64,000 bases of DNA from Candidatus Tectomicrobia bacterium (lineage in GTDB: Bacteria > UBA8248). Positions 44,968 to 53,761 of this stretch are shown one piece after another. The notes beneath the pieces are model-generated. The model worked only from the letters and a program-made list of their open reading frames with translations, was not told the origin of the DNA and did not search any database. Both the position numbers and the translations under genes were made by a program. The stretch lies in NCBI GenBank assembly GCA_016192135.1, contig JACPUR010000041.1:248001-312000 (forward strand), in the 5' to 3' direction. Numbering within the stretch: position 1 is the stretch's first letter; each line of letters begins with the position of its first letter.

Positions 44968-45163
44968 AACGCCACGGGGCGGCGCCGCCTCAAATGCAAC
45001 TAAAGTTGGGATTGACTCATTCTTCTCTTCAAGAATAACCAGCACTGGGACAGCCTCCACCGCCAGGGAAGCCCCATGACGGCGGACATGGACCGGCTGC
45101 GCGAGGCCGTCCGTATTCTGGTGGATGAAGGTCGTCCCCTTAAAGATAGATTAAACCGACTCC

Positions 45164-45240
45164 TGGTCTGCTCCCCGGATCTGAGTCCAACCTGAGTGCG
45201 ACTTATCCGGCTGCTGGACTCAGAATCGGGGAGCAGACCA
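45164..45240. repeat. 77-bp element with 26-bp inverted arms
   Basis: The left arm (45164-45189) and right arm (45215-45240) are inverted copies with two differences, and 25 bases lie between them. Each arm starts TGGTCTGCTCCCC and ends CTGAGTCCA (top-strand sense). A third copy of the arm plus inner sequence lies at 59752-59796. The left arm ends the broken gene from 43384, and the right arm ends the minus-strand gene at 45220. It may be a relic of a larger transposon or a MITE. Confidence 0.75.
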
Positions 45241-45648
45241 ACCGGCACCACGGGCAAGCGCTTTATTGATATCGCGCTCTACCTTGTCGCGATATTTCCG
45301 GGCGATCTCGTGCCACTGCCCTTGCGAAAATCTGTACGTTTCACCGCCGACAGAAATCGCCGCCGGGTTGTTGTAATTGGCGCGCCAGGCAGGGCTGCCG
45401 ATGGCCAGGAGCGTCATGCCGTCCATCGCCATGCCCTTCCCTGCCCTGCCGTCCGGGCCGGTGCCCTCACCACTGGTATAGCGGCGCATTTTCAGATCCG
45501 CGCCGGACAGTTCGAGGTAAATATCACGGCGGATTTCGGCGCTGCGGCGCTCGGCCTCCCGCGCCCAGAGCATTTCTTTGGCCGGTCGTTTGCCGGAGAG
45601 AGCGTGCCGATTCCAGATGTCTGTCAGTGTTGCGGCCATAAAATTCAT
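45220..45648 (-). CDS. Unknown protein, C-terminus replaced by element sequence
   Basis: The 142-residue product has helical parts (DIWNRHALSGKRPAKEMLWA) and a central region with AIGSPAWRANYNNPAAISVGG. No family is recognised. Its last residues WSAPRF and the stop come from the right arm of the 77-bp element, so the original C-terminus is lost. It probably belongs to a plasmid or phage module with the following GrlR-like and ArdC-like genes. Confidence 0.5.
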   Translation of the reverse strand: MNFMAATLTDIWNRHALSGKRPAKEMLWAREAERRSAEIRRDIYLELSGADLKMRRYTSGEGTGPDGRAGKGMAMDGMTLLAIGSPAWRANYNNPAAISVGGETYRFSQGQWHEIARKYRDKVERDINKALARGAGWSAPRF

Positions 45649-45879
45649 CCCCCTACATTTTATTACTCAATGGTTAAAGAGTGGTTAGTTTTCCGTAAGG
45701 CACCTTCTCGGAAGGCATGTCGGACATGATGCGATGCAGGGAAACGAGGTTTTAATTGGGGAGCAAACTTGCGAGGGCGTGAAGGGACAAACCTGTTGCT
45801 AGGGGCAGCGCGCTGCCGGGCGGCCATGAGCGAGGCCGCCCGGCTCCGAGTTTTCTTTCCTCTTGCGTTTCCGTTTCAG

Positions 45880-46206
45880 CTAATCGCCAATCCTGGTCAT
45901 TGCGGCGTGAAAAGAAACATTCGCCGCTTCACGGGCCTTTCCGCTCATCTGCGCGGAGTCCCCGTTCGTTTTTCCTGTCAGCTTGATGTGAACATTATCC
46001 AGACCGAAAACGGACCCTATGCCCGGCGTCCTCGTATGCACGCCCGTCTCCACGTCAGCCGTAAAATCGTCTCCGTTCTGTTGATATGTTCCAATGTAAT
46101 ACATGCCGGAATCTCCTCCACGGAGTTTTCCTCCCTGGAGGATGACCACACCCGCACCTTCGCCCCGCTGGGTCTTGAAGTGCACCTTATAGATGCCGTC
46201 TCTCAT
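45880..46206 (-). CDS. GrlR-like protein
   Basis: The 108-residue protein runs MRDGIYKVHFKTQRGEGAGV, then GGDSGMYYIGTYQQNGDDF and SVFGLDNVHIKLTGKT, which matches the small beta-barrel family of GrlR. GrlR is known as a repressor of a type III secretion regulator in enteric bacteria, but the wider family occurs without such systems. No secretion genes are near. A role in control of the mobile module is possible. Confidence 0.6.
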   Translation of the reverse strand: MRDGIYKVHFKTQRGEGAGVVILQGGKLRGGDSGMYYIGTYQQNGDDFTADVETGVHTRTPGIGSVFGLDNVHIKLTGKTNGDSAQMSGKAREAANVSFHAAMTRIGD

Positions 46207-46528
46207 GGATTTGCCTCCTGAACGAGCAGAGACTTACAAAGGGGGAATCCGGGGGAATGGATAAACCCCTCCCCCTGCCGGGCGGTGGGTACTCAGGATA
46301 ACATAGGATGGCGTAGTGCAGATGTATTTATGCGTTTTTCACGTCCGGCGTGGGCTGCCGGGTCCCTTTCCCCCCTTCCAAGACAGCCGAAAATGGCCGC
46401 AGACTCCACCCTGTCAAAGTCAGGGTCTTTGCACCAGGTCTTGACAATGGAACCGGGCCGGAGGCTATAACCGTCGTGAAATTGACGACCTAAAAAAAGT
46501 AACCGCAAAGGGCAGAGAGGACAAGAGA
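46207..46528. other. Spacer with no visible gene
   Basis: The 322 bases separate two divergent genes and become AT-rich toward the right. Nothing beyond presumed promoters is seen. Confidence 0.5.
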
Positions 46529-47014
46529 ATGAGCAGGGAAAAGAAGACACAAGTTGTGACATTAGCAGACCCCTCCGATGAGTATTTATTGGAGCTCGGG
46601 AGACTTGCGAACAGGTTCGGCCAACTTGAACACCTGCTCAAATTAGTTATTAAGAGAAAGGACAAGAGGCCATTTTGGGAAGTCTTTAAGGAATTCAAGA
46701 CAGCAGGTATAGGAGGATTGCTGTCAGGACTTTCAGAATGGGCGGCAACAAAGAAATTTGCCGGTCTAATTAATATTGCTAAAGGAGAGGCAAGCCTTCA
46801 GCCGATAAAGCAAGAATTAGAACAGGCTAAAGGCTTAGTTCCGATCAGAAACCAGTATTTACACAACGGCCTGGGAAAGAATAAAGACGGAAAACTCCAG
46901 TGGCTAAGCATTGAAGAACAGTTTGACGAGAAAAAGGCATTGACCTTACTCAAGGACACGTCTCAGAAAATCTCAAAACTAAATGTGGACATCAATAAAA
47001 AATTTCCTCCCTAA
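46529..47014 (+). CDS. HEPN-like protein, AT-rich
   Basis: The 161-residue helical protein starts with charged residues, contains LLELGRLANRFGQLEHLLKL, and has PIRNQYLHNGLG. The latter carries an R-N-x3-H motif of HEPN-type proteins, so RNA binding or cleavage is possible. GC is far below the surrounding DNA, a sign of separate transfer. No partner is recognised. It is convergent with the ArdC remnant. Confidence 0.5.
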   Translation: MSREKKTQVVTLADPSDEYLLELGRLANRFGQLEHLLKLVIKRKDKRPFWEVFKEFKTAGIGGLLSGLSEWAATKKFAGLINIAKGEASLQPIKQELEQAKGLVPIRNQYLHNGLGKNKDGKLQWLSIEEQFDEKKALTLLKDTSQKISKLNVDINKKFPP

Positions 47015-47932
47015 GCCGCCGACTCCCTCTCTCCCCTGCCCTGCAAGCCGTTGAGATAATCCGCCGCGCGTTGCGCATACACCGCCGCCGTGAAGATCGC
47101 CCGCTTGTCGTCCTTCAAGGCCTTGAGCCATGAGGCGATATAGGCGGCGTGGTCCTCCCTTGGCTCCGGTGTCAGGTCCAGGTCAGCCGACAGGAAAGCC
47201 GCGCCCAATTCCGCAACCAGTTCCTCCATGGCGTAGCCTTCATCCCCTCATTTCTTCCGGCCAAAGTCACGGTCCAGGCGCGAAGGGTGCCGCGTCCAGT
47301 GCGCGCATTCATGCGCCAGCGTGGCGTAATAGGTTCGACATCCCGAAAAGTTTCAAAGGGCGGCATCTGCACCCGGTCATCCGTGACGCTGTAATACGCC
47401 CGATTGCCGCCATGCCGAACATCCGCGCCCGTTCCGGCAAAGAACGATTCCGCATGTTCGATGCGCTGCACCGGATCCAGCCGGGGCTCGGCAAGCGCGT
47501 AATAATTCGCGGGCAAGCCCTCGATCTGCTCCACATTAAAAACGGTATATCCCTTCATGAAGGGGATTTCCCGCTCCTCCTCCTCGCCCGTCACCTCATC
47601 CGTTTCGGTCTTCGTAATGGTGTTGGCATACACCACAAGATAGCCCTTCTCCCCTTTCCGCACATGCGCGCCAAGTTCCTGGGTCTGGCGGAAGGTCATC
47701 CAGATGGGCGCCGCGTAGCCACAGGCCACAGAAACCGACCACAGCACAATGACGTTGATGCCCTGTACGGGGTGCCGTTATGGCGCAGCGGCTTCGTGAT
47801 GCGGCCCGCCGCATGTTCCGCATTCCAGGGCTTAAGCCACGGGCGGGCCCCCTTCTCCAGATTGGCCACAATGCGGTCGGTGATGCGGACGTAAATGTCT
47901 TGCTTCTGCTGTGTCATTTCCTTGTCCTCCAA
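47011..47932 (-). pseudogene. ArdC-like antirestriction protein, broken
   Basis: Three pieces together give a full ArdC-type protein. The N-terminal ssDNA-binding part is TQQKQDIYVRITDRIVANLE with PWLKPWNAEH. Then come WMTFRQTQELGAHVRKGEKG and YTVFNVEQIEGLP. The metallopeptidase part has HECAH and MEELVAELGAAFL. One base is missing near 47757 and another near 47332, and a TGA replaces the expected Trp after FGRKK near 47248. So it has two frameshifts and a nonsense change and is probably inactive. ArdC proteins protect incoming plasmids from restriction. Confidence 0.8.
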
Positions 47933-48631
47933 TAAAAAACCGGGTTGCGCGCCGCCTTCGCGGCTGCCGCAACCCGATGGAGGCCGGAATTGAACAGCGG
48001 GGGTGGGCCGTCACAGGCCGCCGGCGGGTGAGGGGTATCACCCGGCCTGCACGGAACGACTTGTCCGCCGAAGCCTCGGCGGAGGCGAAAGTGGAGGAAG
48101 GCAGGGGAAACGCCCCGCCGGCGCTCGCTTTGGCCTTGACGGCCCGGGGGCCGCAGGCCCCTAAAAAATAAGAGAGGCCGCAGGCCCCAAGAGATGTGAT
48201 GGAGTGCGGCCGCACGGCCGCCCGACAGAAAAGGAAAAGCCGCCCTCGGCCTTCGCCGGGCGGCCTTACGCGCGCGGGTGTCCCCGCCTTCGCGGTGATC
48301 TACCTGCGCACGGTATTCCCCGCCTTCCTTCTTCGCCCTGCGGCTTCGCAGGAGGCGTGGGGACAGGCTTTACGGATGGCCTCGACGCCGCTCCCGGTTC
48401 CGGGATCTGCGGCGGCTCGGGGAGCCTGACTGCCCGTTCAGGCGAGTAGAACCCGTTTCCGGCCCATCGGCCGGACGCGCCCCAAAAAGGAAGGTTTGGT
48501 TTTCAATTGGGGAGGACAAGCAGGATGCGGGTGGAAGGAGACAAAAACACAGCGCCCCGCCCTGTGCCCTCGGGCAGGGCAACGGGGCTGGAAATTTAGA
48601 AGTTTACAGCCTCAGTTTAAGCCGCAGCGGC
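47933..48631. other. Large spacer with GC-rich hairpins
   Basis: The 699 bases between the ArdC remnant and the HNH gene hold short inverted repeats, for example CGGGTTGC near 47942 with GCAACCCG near 47968. Reading frames here lack protein-like composition. The minus-strand sequence near 48300-48430 is proline-rich when translated and might be decayed coding DNA. Confidence 0.4.
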
Positions 48632-48931
48632 TCAATTGCAATTCCAGGGATACGTGTCCCCCTTCCTCCGATTGTTGTCCCACTGAAGCGGCTGAAGATT
48701 ATTGAGGTCGTCCGTACCGCCCTTAGCAACGGGCTTAATATGGTCCACTTCCCAGCCATGTTCGGAGTTGGTCTTGCCGTAATCGGAATTCTTCATCGGC
48801 TTCCCGCACATATCGTAGCGCCATATGTTCGGGTCATACCCTTCGATGGTTCTTCCTTTCTTCCAGACAGCGCCCACAGTCGTCTGACCAAACGGCTTAC
48901 CATTTACATCGCTATTACGGTTACGAGCCAT
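48632..48931 (-). CDS. Small HNH endonuclease
   Basis: The 99-residue protein ends with GWEVDHIKPVAKGG, TDDLNNLQPLQWDNNRRKGD, a complete HNH motif with metal and catalytic histidine. Upstream it has YDPNIWRYDMCGKPM, where only one cysteine of the usual zinc pair remains. The ATG at 48931 is preceded by an AGAGGA-type site; a longer frame further upstream is rejected because it runs over a separate small gene. Such short HNH proteins are common in phage and plasmid modules. Confidence 0.78.
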   Translation of the reverse strand: MARNRNSDVNGKPFGQTTVGAVWKKGRTIEGYDPNIWRYDMCGKPMKNSDYGKTNSEHGWEVDHIKPVAKGGTDDLNNLQPLQWDNNRRKGDTYPWNCN

Positions 48932-49077
48932 TCTCGAATTCCTCTTGTGAAACCTACGGTCCAAGTCGGTACTTCTCATACAACCCCGTTGGCCAACGCT
49001 CACGGGAACGGCGTCCCGGAAGAAGTCTCGCCGGGTGGCTGGTGCACTTTTCGCCTTTCGTGTCAGGGGCTCCGCCC

Positions 49078-49203
49078 CTACTTGCCCTTGTCGGACTTCT
49101 TGATGGTTTCGACGGTCGTCGTGCTCGGCCGCCGGACGGCCTCCTTCACAGGGATGAATTGGCCATTCTTCGCATCGCGTCCGATTTTCGTGGTCTTGCT
49201 CAT
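49078..49203 (-). CDS. 41-residue conserved small protein
   Basis: The peptide starts MSKTTKIGRDAKNGQFIPV, then KEAVRRPSTTTVETIKKSDK. The GRDAKxGxFIPVxEA pattern recurs in a family of tiny bacterial proteins often found on mobile elements and without known function. It lies between the HNH and beta-flower genes on the same strand. Confidence 0.6.
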   Translation of the reverse strand: MSKTTKIGRDAKNGQFIPVKEAVRRPSTTTVETIKKSDKGK

Positions 49204-49230
49204 TTCTTTGACTCCTTTTGGTGTGGGGGG

Positions 49231-49581
49231 TTAAGACGCGAGCCTGTAACGGCTCCATGAAAGGCGATTGATCGGCCGTATCGGAGCAATGGAGGGGATT
49301 GGCCTCATGGACTCGATACTTGGGATGGGCGGAATTGGGGGTATTGAAGGGATCGGGAGAACAAGGCCAGCGCCACGAGCTCCCCGCCGCCAGACTACGA
49401 CGCCGCCATCCGGACCACGCATGTGGTCATTACTCCACCAGCCAAGATGTCGGCCGCCGTAATCGTAGACGCTGCCGGTACGATGAATCCAGGCAATGCC
49501 TTGTCCGCTTGTGTCGATGATGCGGCCGTTCTTGCCCAGGAAGGCAACAACCTGCCCATCGTGGTCGTAAAGAGGTTCCAT
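49231..49581 (-). CDS. 4-fold beta-flower protein
   Basis: The 116-residue protein has repeated strands: LYDHDGQVVAFLGKNGRIID, GQGIAWI, GSVYDYGGRHLGWW and MRGPDGGVVVW. These are the units of the 4-fold beta-flower family. A tail of repeated Ile-Pro steps (IPSIPPIPPIPSI) follows. The family's role is unknown. It is transcribed with the 41-residue gene and the HNH gene. Confidence 0.7.
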   Translation of the reverse strand: MEPLYDHDGQVVAFLGKNGRIIDTSGQGIAWIHRTGSVYDYGGRHLGWWSNDHMRGPDGGVVVWRRGARGAGLVLPIPSIPPIPPIPSIESMRPIPSIAPIRPINRLSWSRYRLAS

Positions 49582-49716
49582 AGTCTGCCGTTCTCCTTTT
49601 GCTTGATATTGCCGGTGCCGTCATGTAATACTTGTCGGTGCCGTCAACCCCGTTGGCCAATAAAAGGCCCCGAGGGGCTATTACGGGAACGTCATAACTA
49701 AGTATACGGAGGAGTC

Positions 49717-50070
49717 ATGAGAAAGTCAACCCCCTCAGAAATCTTCCCGGAGCGCCTGCGGGCGGCCCGGGAGATGAGGGAACTGAGCCAAGGAGCACTG
49801 GCGACACGGGCCGGTATGCAACCCTCAGCCATTTCGCACTTCGAGTCCGGAACCAGGAAACCATCTTTCGAGAACTTACGCCGCCTCGCCGACGCTCTGG
49901 ACGTTTCTACCGACTACTTGCTTGGACGGATCAAAGAAATTGCAGGGCCAGCAACGGCTGAGCAACTCCATCGGGACTTTGACCACATGTCTCAGGACGA
50001 CAGGGAACTAGCCGAGAAAATTTTTGACGTTTTGAAGAATAGAGGCCAGACCCGAAATAAGAAAGGGTAG
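49717..50070 (+). CDS. XRE-family regulator paired with ImmA
   Basis: The 117-residue protein has an N-terminal helix-turn-helix: ERLRAAREMRELSQGALATR, then AGMQPSAISHFESGTRKPS. A DYLLGR segment, as in phage-type repressors, follows. GGAGGAG lies just before the ATG. Two bases separate it from the ImmA gene. ImmR/ImmA-like pairs control mobile elements: the protease cleaves the repressor when induced. That role is inferred. Confidence 0.85.
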   Translation: MRKSTPSEIFPERLRAAREMRELSQGALATRAGMQPSAISHFESGTRKPSFENLRRLADALDVSTDYLLGRIKEIAGPATAEQLHRDFDHMSQDDRELAEKIFDVLKNRGQTRNKKG

Positions 50071-50072
50071 CG

Positions 50073-50951
50073 ATGGCCCTCGATGACTATGCTGCCAGGA
50101 AAGCAATGGGGATTGCGGAGCAGTTTGTCAAAGATAAGAAATTATCTGAACTGCCGATTGACCCCATCCACATTGCCAGCAATCTGCTGCATATCGAGGT
50201 CGTGGCCAAGGATTCCTCGAAGAAAGGCGTCTCAGGCATGTTGCTGCGCCTGGGAGACCAATATGCAATTGCCTATGCGACCCACATCGAAAGTGATGGA
50301 TTCCAGAGGTTCAGTGTAGCCCACGAAATTGGACATTTCTTGCTGCCGGGACATATGGACCAAGTTCTTCCGGCCGGGACGACAATGCACGAATCGAGAA
50401 GTGGCTTTGTTTCAGAAGACCGCTACGAACTTGAAGCTGACCATTTTGCAGCTGGCCTACTAATGCCGGATCCCCTTTTTTCTAAGGCGATGAATAAGGC
50501 AGGTGAAGGACTTCGGGCTGTCGAGTCCCTTGCGGCACTCTGTCAGACTTCTCTCACTTCTACCGCATTACGCCTTGTTCAATGCTCTGACGTGCCAGTG
50601 GCCATGGTCATGAGCGCCGGTGGCAGGATTGAATACTGTTTCATGTCCGGCCCGTTGAAAGAGATGCGAGGCCTGGATTGGATTCGAAAAAATGTTCCCG
50701 TTCCCGCCGGGACCGCGACCCATCGCTTTAACCAGAACCCGAAAATGATCGCACAAGCCGCGCGCGTCGATGCCACCACAAGCATTCAGGACTGGTTTGG
50801 GGGCCATCGCAACCTGAATATGACGGAAGAAGTGGTTGGCCTCGGGAACTACGGGAAGGTGTTGACGATCCTTTCCCTCATAGACGACCCCGAAGAGTAC
50901 GACGAAAAAGAAGACCTTGAAGAATCCTGGACACCGCGATTCCGCCGGTAA
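50073..50951 (+). CDS. ImmA/IrrE-family metallopeptidase
   Basis: The 292-residue protein has the zinc motif HEIGH at residues 84-88 and a second acidic motif ELEADHFAAGLLMP. GVSGMLLRLGDQYAIAYA precedes the zinc motif, as in ImmA/IrrE proteins. The C-terminal half may sense a signal. It is expected to cut the XRE regulator encoded just upstream. Confidence 0.88.
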   Translation: MALDDYAARKAMGIAEQFVKDKKLSELPIDPIHIASNLLHIEVVAKDSSKKGVSGMLLRLGDQYAIAYATHIESDGFQRFSVAHEIGHFLLPGHMDQVLPAGTTMHESRSGFVSEDRYELEADHFAAGLLMPDPLFSKAMNKAGEGLRAVESLAALCQTSLTSTALRLVQCSDVPVAMVMSAGGRIEYCFMSGPLKEMRGLDWIRKNVPVPAGTATHRFNQNPKMIAQAARVDATTSIQDWFGGHRNLNMTEEVVGLGNYGKVLTILSLIDDPEEYDEKEDLEESWTPRFRR

Positions 50952-51244
50952 TAGTCCGACATGAAGGGCTATAGGAAACCGGCCCGCAGGAACACGGAAA
51001 AGAACGGAAAACAGGGAACCGGCCCGCCGGGTGGCAATCGCCTGCCCGTGGACGGGCGGGAGCCTTCCGGACCGTTTGAAGCCGCGGGGGGACCGGTGGC
51101 GGCGTTCTCACCCTGTGTTTAACTGAACATGCCAAACCCGGCGCACGGGATTTCAGGACGGCGCGGACAAAGCATGGCCCGAAGGGGGCGGCCGGGAACG
51201 GCCCCCCCCTGCTTTGGTAGTGGCAGGGCTGCGCGCGAGGGACC

Positions 51245-53761
51245 TTAACGCGGTAGATACTCTTTTTGCAGGAAGTTGATTTCGCCGCAGGCCTGCGTCA
51301 TCGCTGCCGTGCTCGGCGGGGTATTGTCATGGCAGGCATGGTTGACGGTATCCTTGAAAGCCTGAAGTTTTCCGGGGTGGGACGGATCATGGCCCAGCAG
51401 CGGATCCACGCGCGGGCACAACCATTCCAAGACCTTGCAGTTATAATCCGTGATGGATGCAGTTCCATTGCCTTTGGCGCGGCGGTCATTGACCAGCATC
51501 TCCTTGCAAAAGCGCTCACCGGCGTCACGCAAAAGAAGACCACACTCTTTACGTGAATCGGGGTGACCGCCGCGCGCTAGGGACTTGGCGCGGCTGATCT
51601 TGGCTAGTAGAGCATCGCTGGTGTTTTCGATTACGCTGCCATCGCCAGGTGTTTCCACGAATAGCTGGGCGGTCGAAATAGCGAGATGACGGTAGCGGGT
51701 TTCCAATTCCTTCCATGTGTCGTGATCCTGGGTGAGGACTATCACTTGCATGGGCAGCCCGAGAAGTTCGGACAACACCGTCGCATTGAAATGGACCCGG
51801 TAATCTTCGTCACTCGCAAGCACGGGATCATCAAGAACGATGAAGCCCAGCCTATCGTGTTCGGCGCGAGCGAGAAACAAAGCGAGGCCGAGACAATGAA
51901 GCTGGGAATGACTGAATACAGCGATCACATCGCGCACTTTCGGAGCGGAACGGTTGGGATTGGCGGAAAGCCCGGCCTTGAAATCGATAGTCCGCTTAGC
52001 CCCCTTTCGCGGCTGAACAGCGGAGAAGAATGTGGGCTCATCAGGCCGCAGCCAGTTCCACCATTTCTCGATCAGTCCGCTATAGTCCGAGAATTTATCG
52101 TCAAGAACCTGTTCCTTAGCTCGGTCGATCTGCTTGAGTGCTGAATCAAGCTCCTTGGCAACGGCGACGCGTGCTGCGCGCTCGACCAAAACGGTCCGTA
52201 ACATCGCAGGCTCTCGGGCGATATTGATGAAGTCCTGCCAACCGGCGGAATCTGCCTGGGCATCGAGCACTTCATTGAGAGCGGCTATGAGTTCGTCGGC
52301 GGGGGCACTATAGGAGTCAATGGCAGCCGCGAAACGGGCGCGCAGCGTGACGAGCTTTGCATAGGCAGGCTGGAGCATCCTCGGATCGAGGGTCACCATG
52401 TCCGCTGTCTGTTGTTCGACGAGCATGGCGGTAGCACGTCCGCCGCGGCGTAGTGCGGCCGCGGCCCGGACTAGAGGTCGGATCTGGGCAAGCCAGGGAT
52501 CAACAAATCCCGTGGCGCGATCGCCAAGGAGTTCCCGGATGCGGGCGACAGTGAACCCCATTTTCCGTCGCGTGCCGGTCGTGGTTTTAAGATAACGCGG
52601 CAGCGAGTCGTCGGCGGCAGTTGCAAGCGATGTCGCCGAAGATGAAAGCTGTAACAGAGCAGACTTGGCGGCCGTTTCCGCCGTTTTGAAGTCTCTCGTT
52701 TCCTCGACATGGCGGCGGATGAGTTGCACACGTTCCGGCGTCAATGTTGACTTCGCGCCGCATAAAGAACAATCGATCGGTTCCGTGATCTCGGAGATGG
52801 TCGGGAGTTTCAGCGCCTCATCAAATAGTGCCGCGAGCCGGCGTGTTTCATCATCGATCTTCCCGCGTTCGTCAAGATAGGTATTAAGACAGGTCCAAAT
52901 GGTGACCGCAGGCGAATTCCAGCCTGTCAACTCCTCACGTTCGAACCCGCGCACCGGAAATGTCTTGTTCCGGCGGTCGGCCAGAATCCTCTCGATAGCC
53001 GCAAGCTGGTCGTCGAGTCCTTCCGGAGCTTCTTCGTCGGCGGCTTTGAGGAGGACGCGTGCCACCTCGGTTATTCGCGCGGTAAACGTCGGCAGGTCGG
53101 GAGGGGTGCGCCCGAGTTGGTCGAGGATCTCCTTAAAATCGGGAATAGTTGCACAGGTGTCAAATTTCTGGAGCAACGGATCGTCTGGCAGTGTCAGTTC
53201 CTCTGCCAGCGCGGCGATGTCGCTACGGAGAAGGTCGAGATCAGTGATTTCAAGCAGGGTTTTGAAATAAGTGGCGCGGTCCTGTGGGCGGACAGAAAAT
53301 ATGTAGCTGAGCGTGTGCTGGGCGAGGACTGGTGCCTGCAGAGGCGGTTGTGACAGCGTAATTCCCAGATTTTCGAGGTCAGATTCGGCGGCCACTGTCC
53401 CGTCGATTTCGAGACGGGATGTGCAATCTTGTCTCTTGCCATAATCACTCGTGAGGACACGTCTAATCTCGTGGGGACTTCCATCTGCCGCTGTGACGCT
53501 GGCTGCGACGTATACGCCCACGTCGGGGGGAAGATGCGCATTTCGCAGGGCATCGGCGAACTCGTCCTGAGTGCTTGCCATCAATTCCCGCCGCGCGATG
53601 CGTCCGGTGAGCAGGAACTCGAAGGCTTCCGCCAGGCTGGTCTTGCCTTTGCTGTTCGGTCCCCAGATGGCGGCAATGTCTGCTGGCAGGTTGAGTGTCT
53701 GCTCGGTGGCCCCGTAGGCTCGGAAGCCTTTGACAGAGAATGATCTAATCCGTAGCGCCAT
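51245..53761 (-). CDS. Rad50/SMC-like AAA ATPase
   Basis: The 838-residue protein starts with IRSFSVKGFRAYG and has Walker A GPNSKGKT at 34-41. A CSLC pair at 331-334 sits in a coiled-coil region like a zinc hook. A degenerate signature FSHSQLHCLG lies at 616-625 and Walker B FIVLDDP near 640-646. It has the layout of Rad50/SbcC-type ATPases found in many defence systems. About 150 residues beyond the ATPase contain GLLLRDAGERFCKEMLVNDR, possibly an effector or partner part. It overlaps its small upstream gene by 17 bases. No named defence system is assigned. Confidence 0.75.
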   Translation of the reverse strand: MALRIRSFSVKGFRAYGATEQTLNLPADIAAIWGPNSKGKTSLAEAFEFLLTGRIARRELMASTQDEFADALRNAHLPPDVGVYVAASVTAADGSPHEIRRVLTSDYGKRQDCTSRLEIDGTVAAESDLENLGITLSQPPLQAPVLAQHTLSYIFSVRPQDRATYFKTLLEITDLDLLRSDIAALAEELTLPDDPLLQKFDTCATIPDFKEILDQLGRTPPDLPTFTARITEVARVLLKAADEEAPEGLDDQLAAIERILADRRNKTFPVRGFEREELTGWNSPAVTIWTCLNTYLDERGKIDDETRRLAALFDEALKLPTISEITEPIDCSLCGAKSTLTPERVQLIRRHVEETRDFKTAETAAKSALLQLSSSATSLATAADDSLPRYLKTTTGTRRKMGFTVARIRELLGDRATGFVDPWLAQIRPLVRAAAALRRGGRATAMLVEQQTADMVTLDPRMLQPAYAKLVTLRARFAAAIDSYSAPADELIAALNEVLDAQADSAGWQDFINIAREPAMLRTVLVERAARVAVAKELDSALKQIDRAKEQVLDDKFSDYSGLIEKWWNWLRPDEPTFFSAVQPRKGAKRTIDFKAGLSANPNRSAPKVRDVIAVFSHSQLHCLGLALFLARAEHDRLGFIVLDDPVLASDEDYRVHFNATVLSELLGLPMQVIVLTQDHDTWKELETRYRHLAISTAQLFVETPGDGSVIENTSDALLAKISRAKSLARGGHPDSRKECGLLLRDAGERFCKEMLVNDRRAKGNGTASITDYNCKVLEWLCPRVDPLLGHDPSHPGKLQAFKDTVNHACHDNTPPSTAAMTQACGEINFLQKEYLPR

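Larger units (their letters stand above)
43579..45019 (+). mobile_element. IS256-like insertion sequence, 1441 bp, with 8-bp target duplication
   Basis: The element is flanked by TTCTTCTC at 43571-43578 and again at 45020-45027. Its ends are imperfect inverted repeats of about 35 bases; shared blocks are TCCCA, TTAGTTG and ATTTGAGG. An eight-base duplication fits the IS256 family. It carries one transposase gene that is now frameshifted. Removing it restores the reading frame of the interrupted host gene. Confidence 0.88.
43384..45163 (+). pseudogene. Gene split by an IS and broken by a stop codon
   Basis: A reading frame starts at an ATG with AAGGAG seven bases upstream and runs 36 codons to a TAA at 43492. 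The same frame stays open after it (SVIRQYRPMFLENDQRD) up to the IS target site at 43571. If the IS and one target copy are removed, the frame continues without shift as FLLFKNNQHWDSLHRQGSPM and onward to RLLV, where a 26-base-arm element cuts it. So one gene suffered a nonsense change, an IS insertion and a truncation. The joined protein recalls the N-terminal domain of some AAA/McrB-like restriction proteins, with low certainty. Confidence 0.7.

Noticed and set aside
49612-49646. Operator made of two CGGTGCCGTCA copies before the XRE gene
   Set aside because: The direct repeat is real (49613-49623 and 49636-49646) but is only two copies, nearer to the beta-flower gene, and no regulator can be linked to it.
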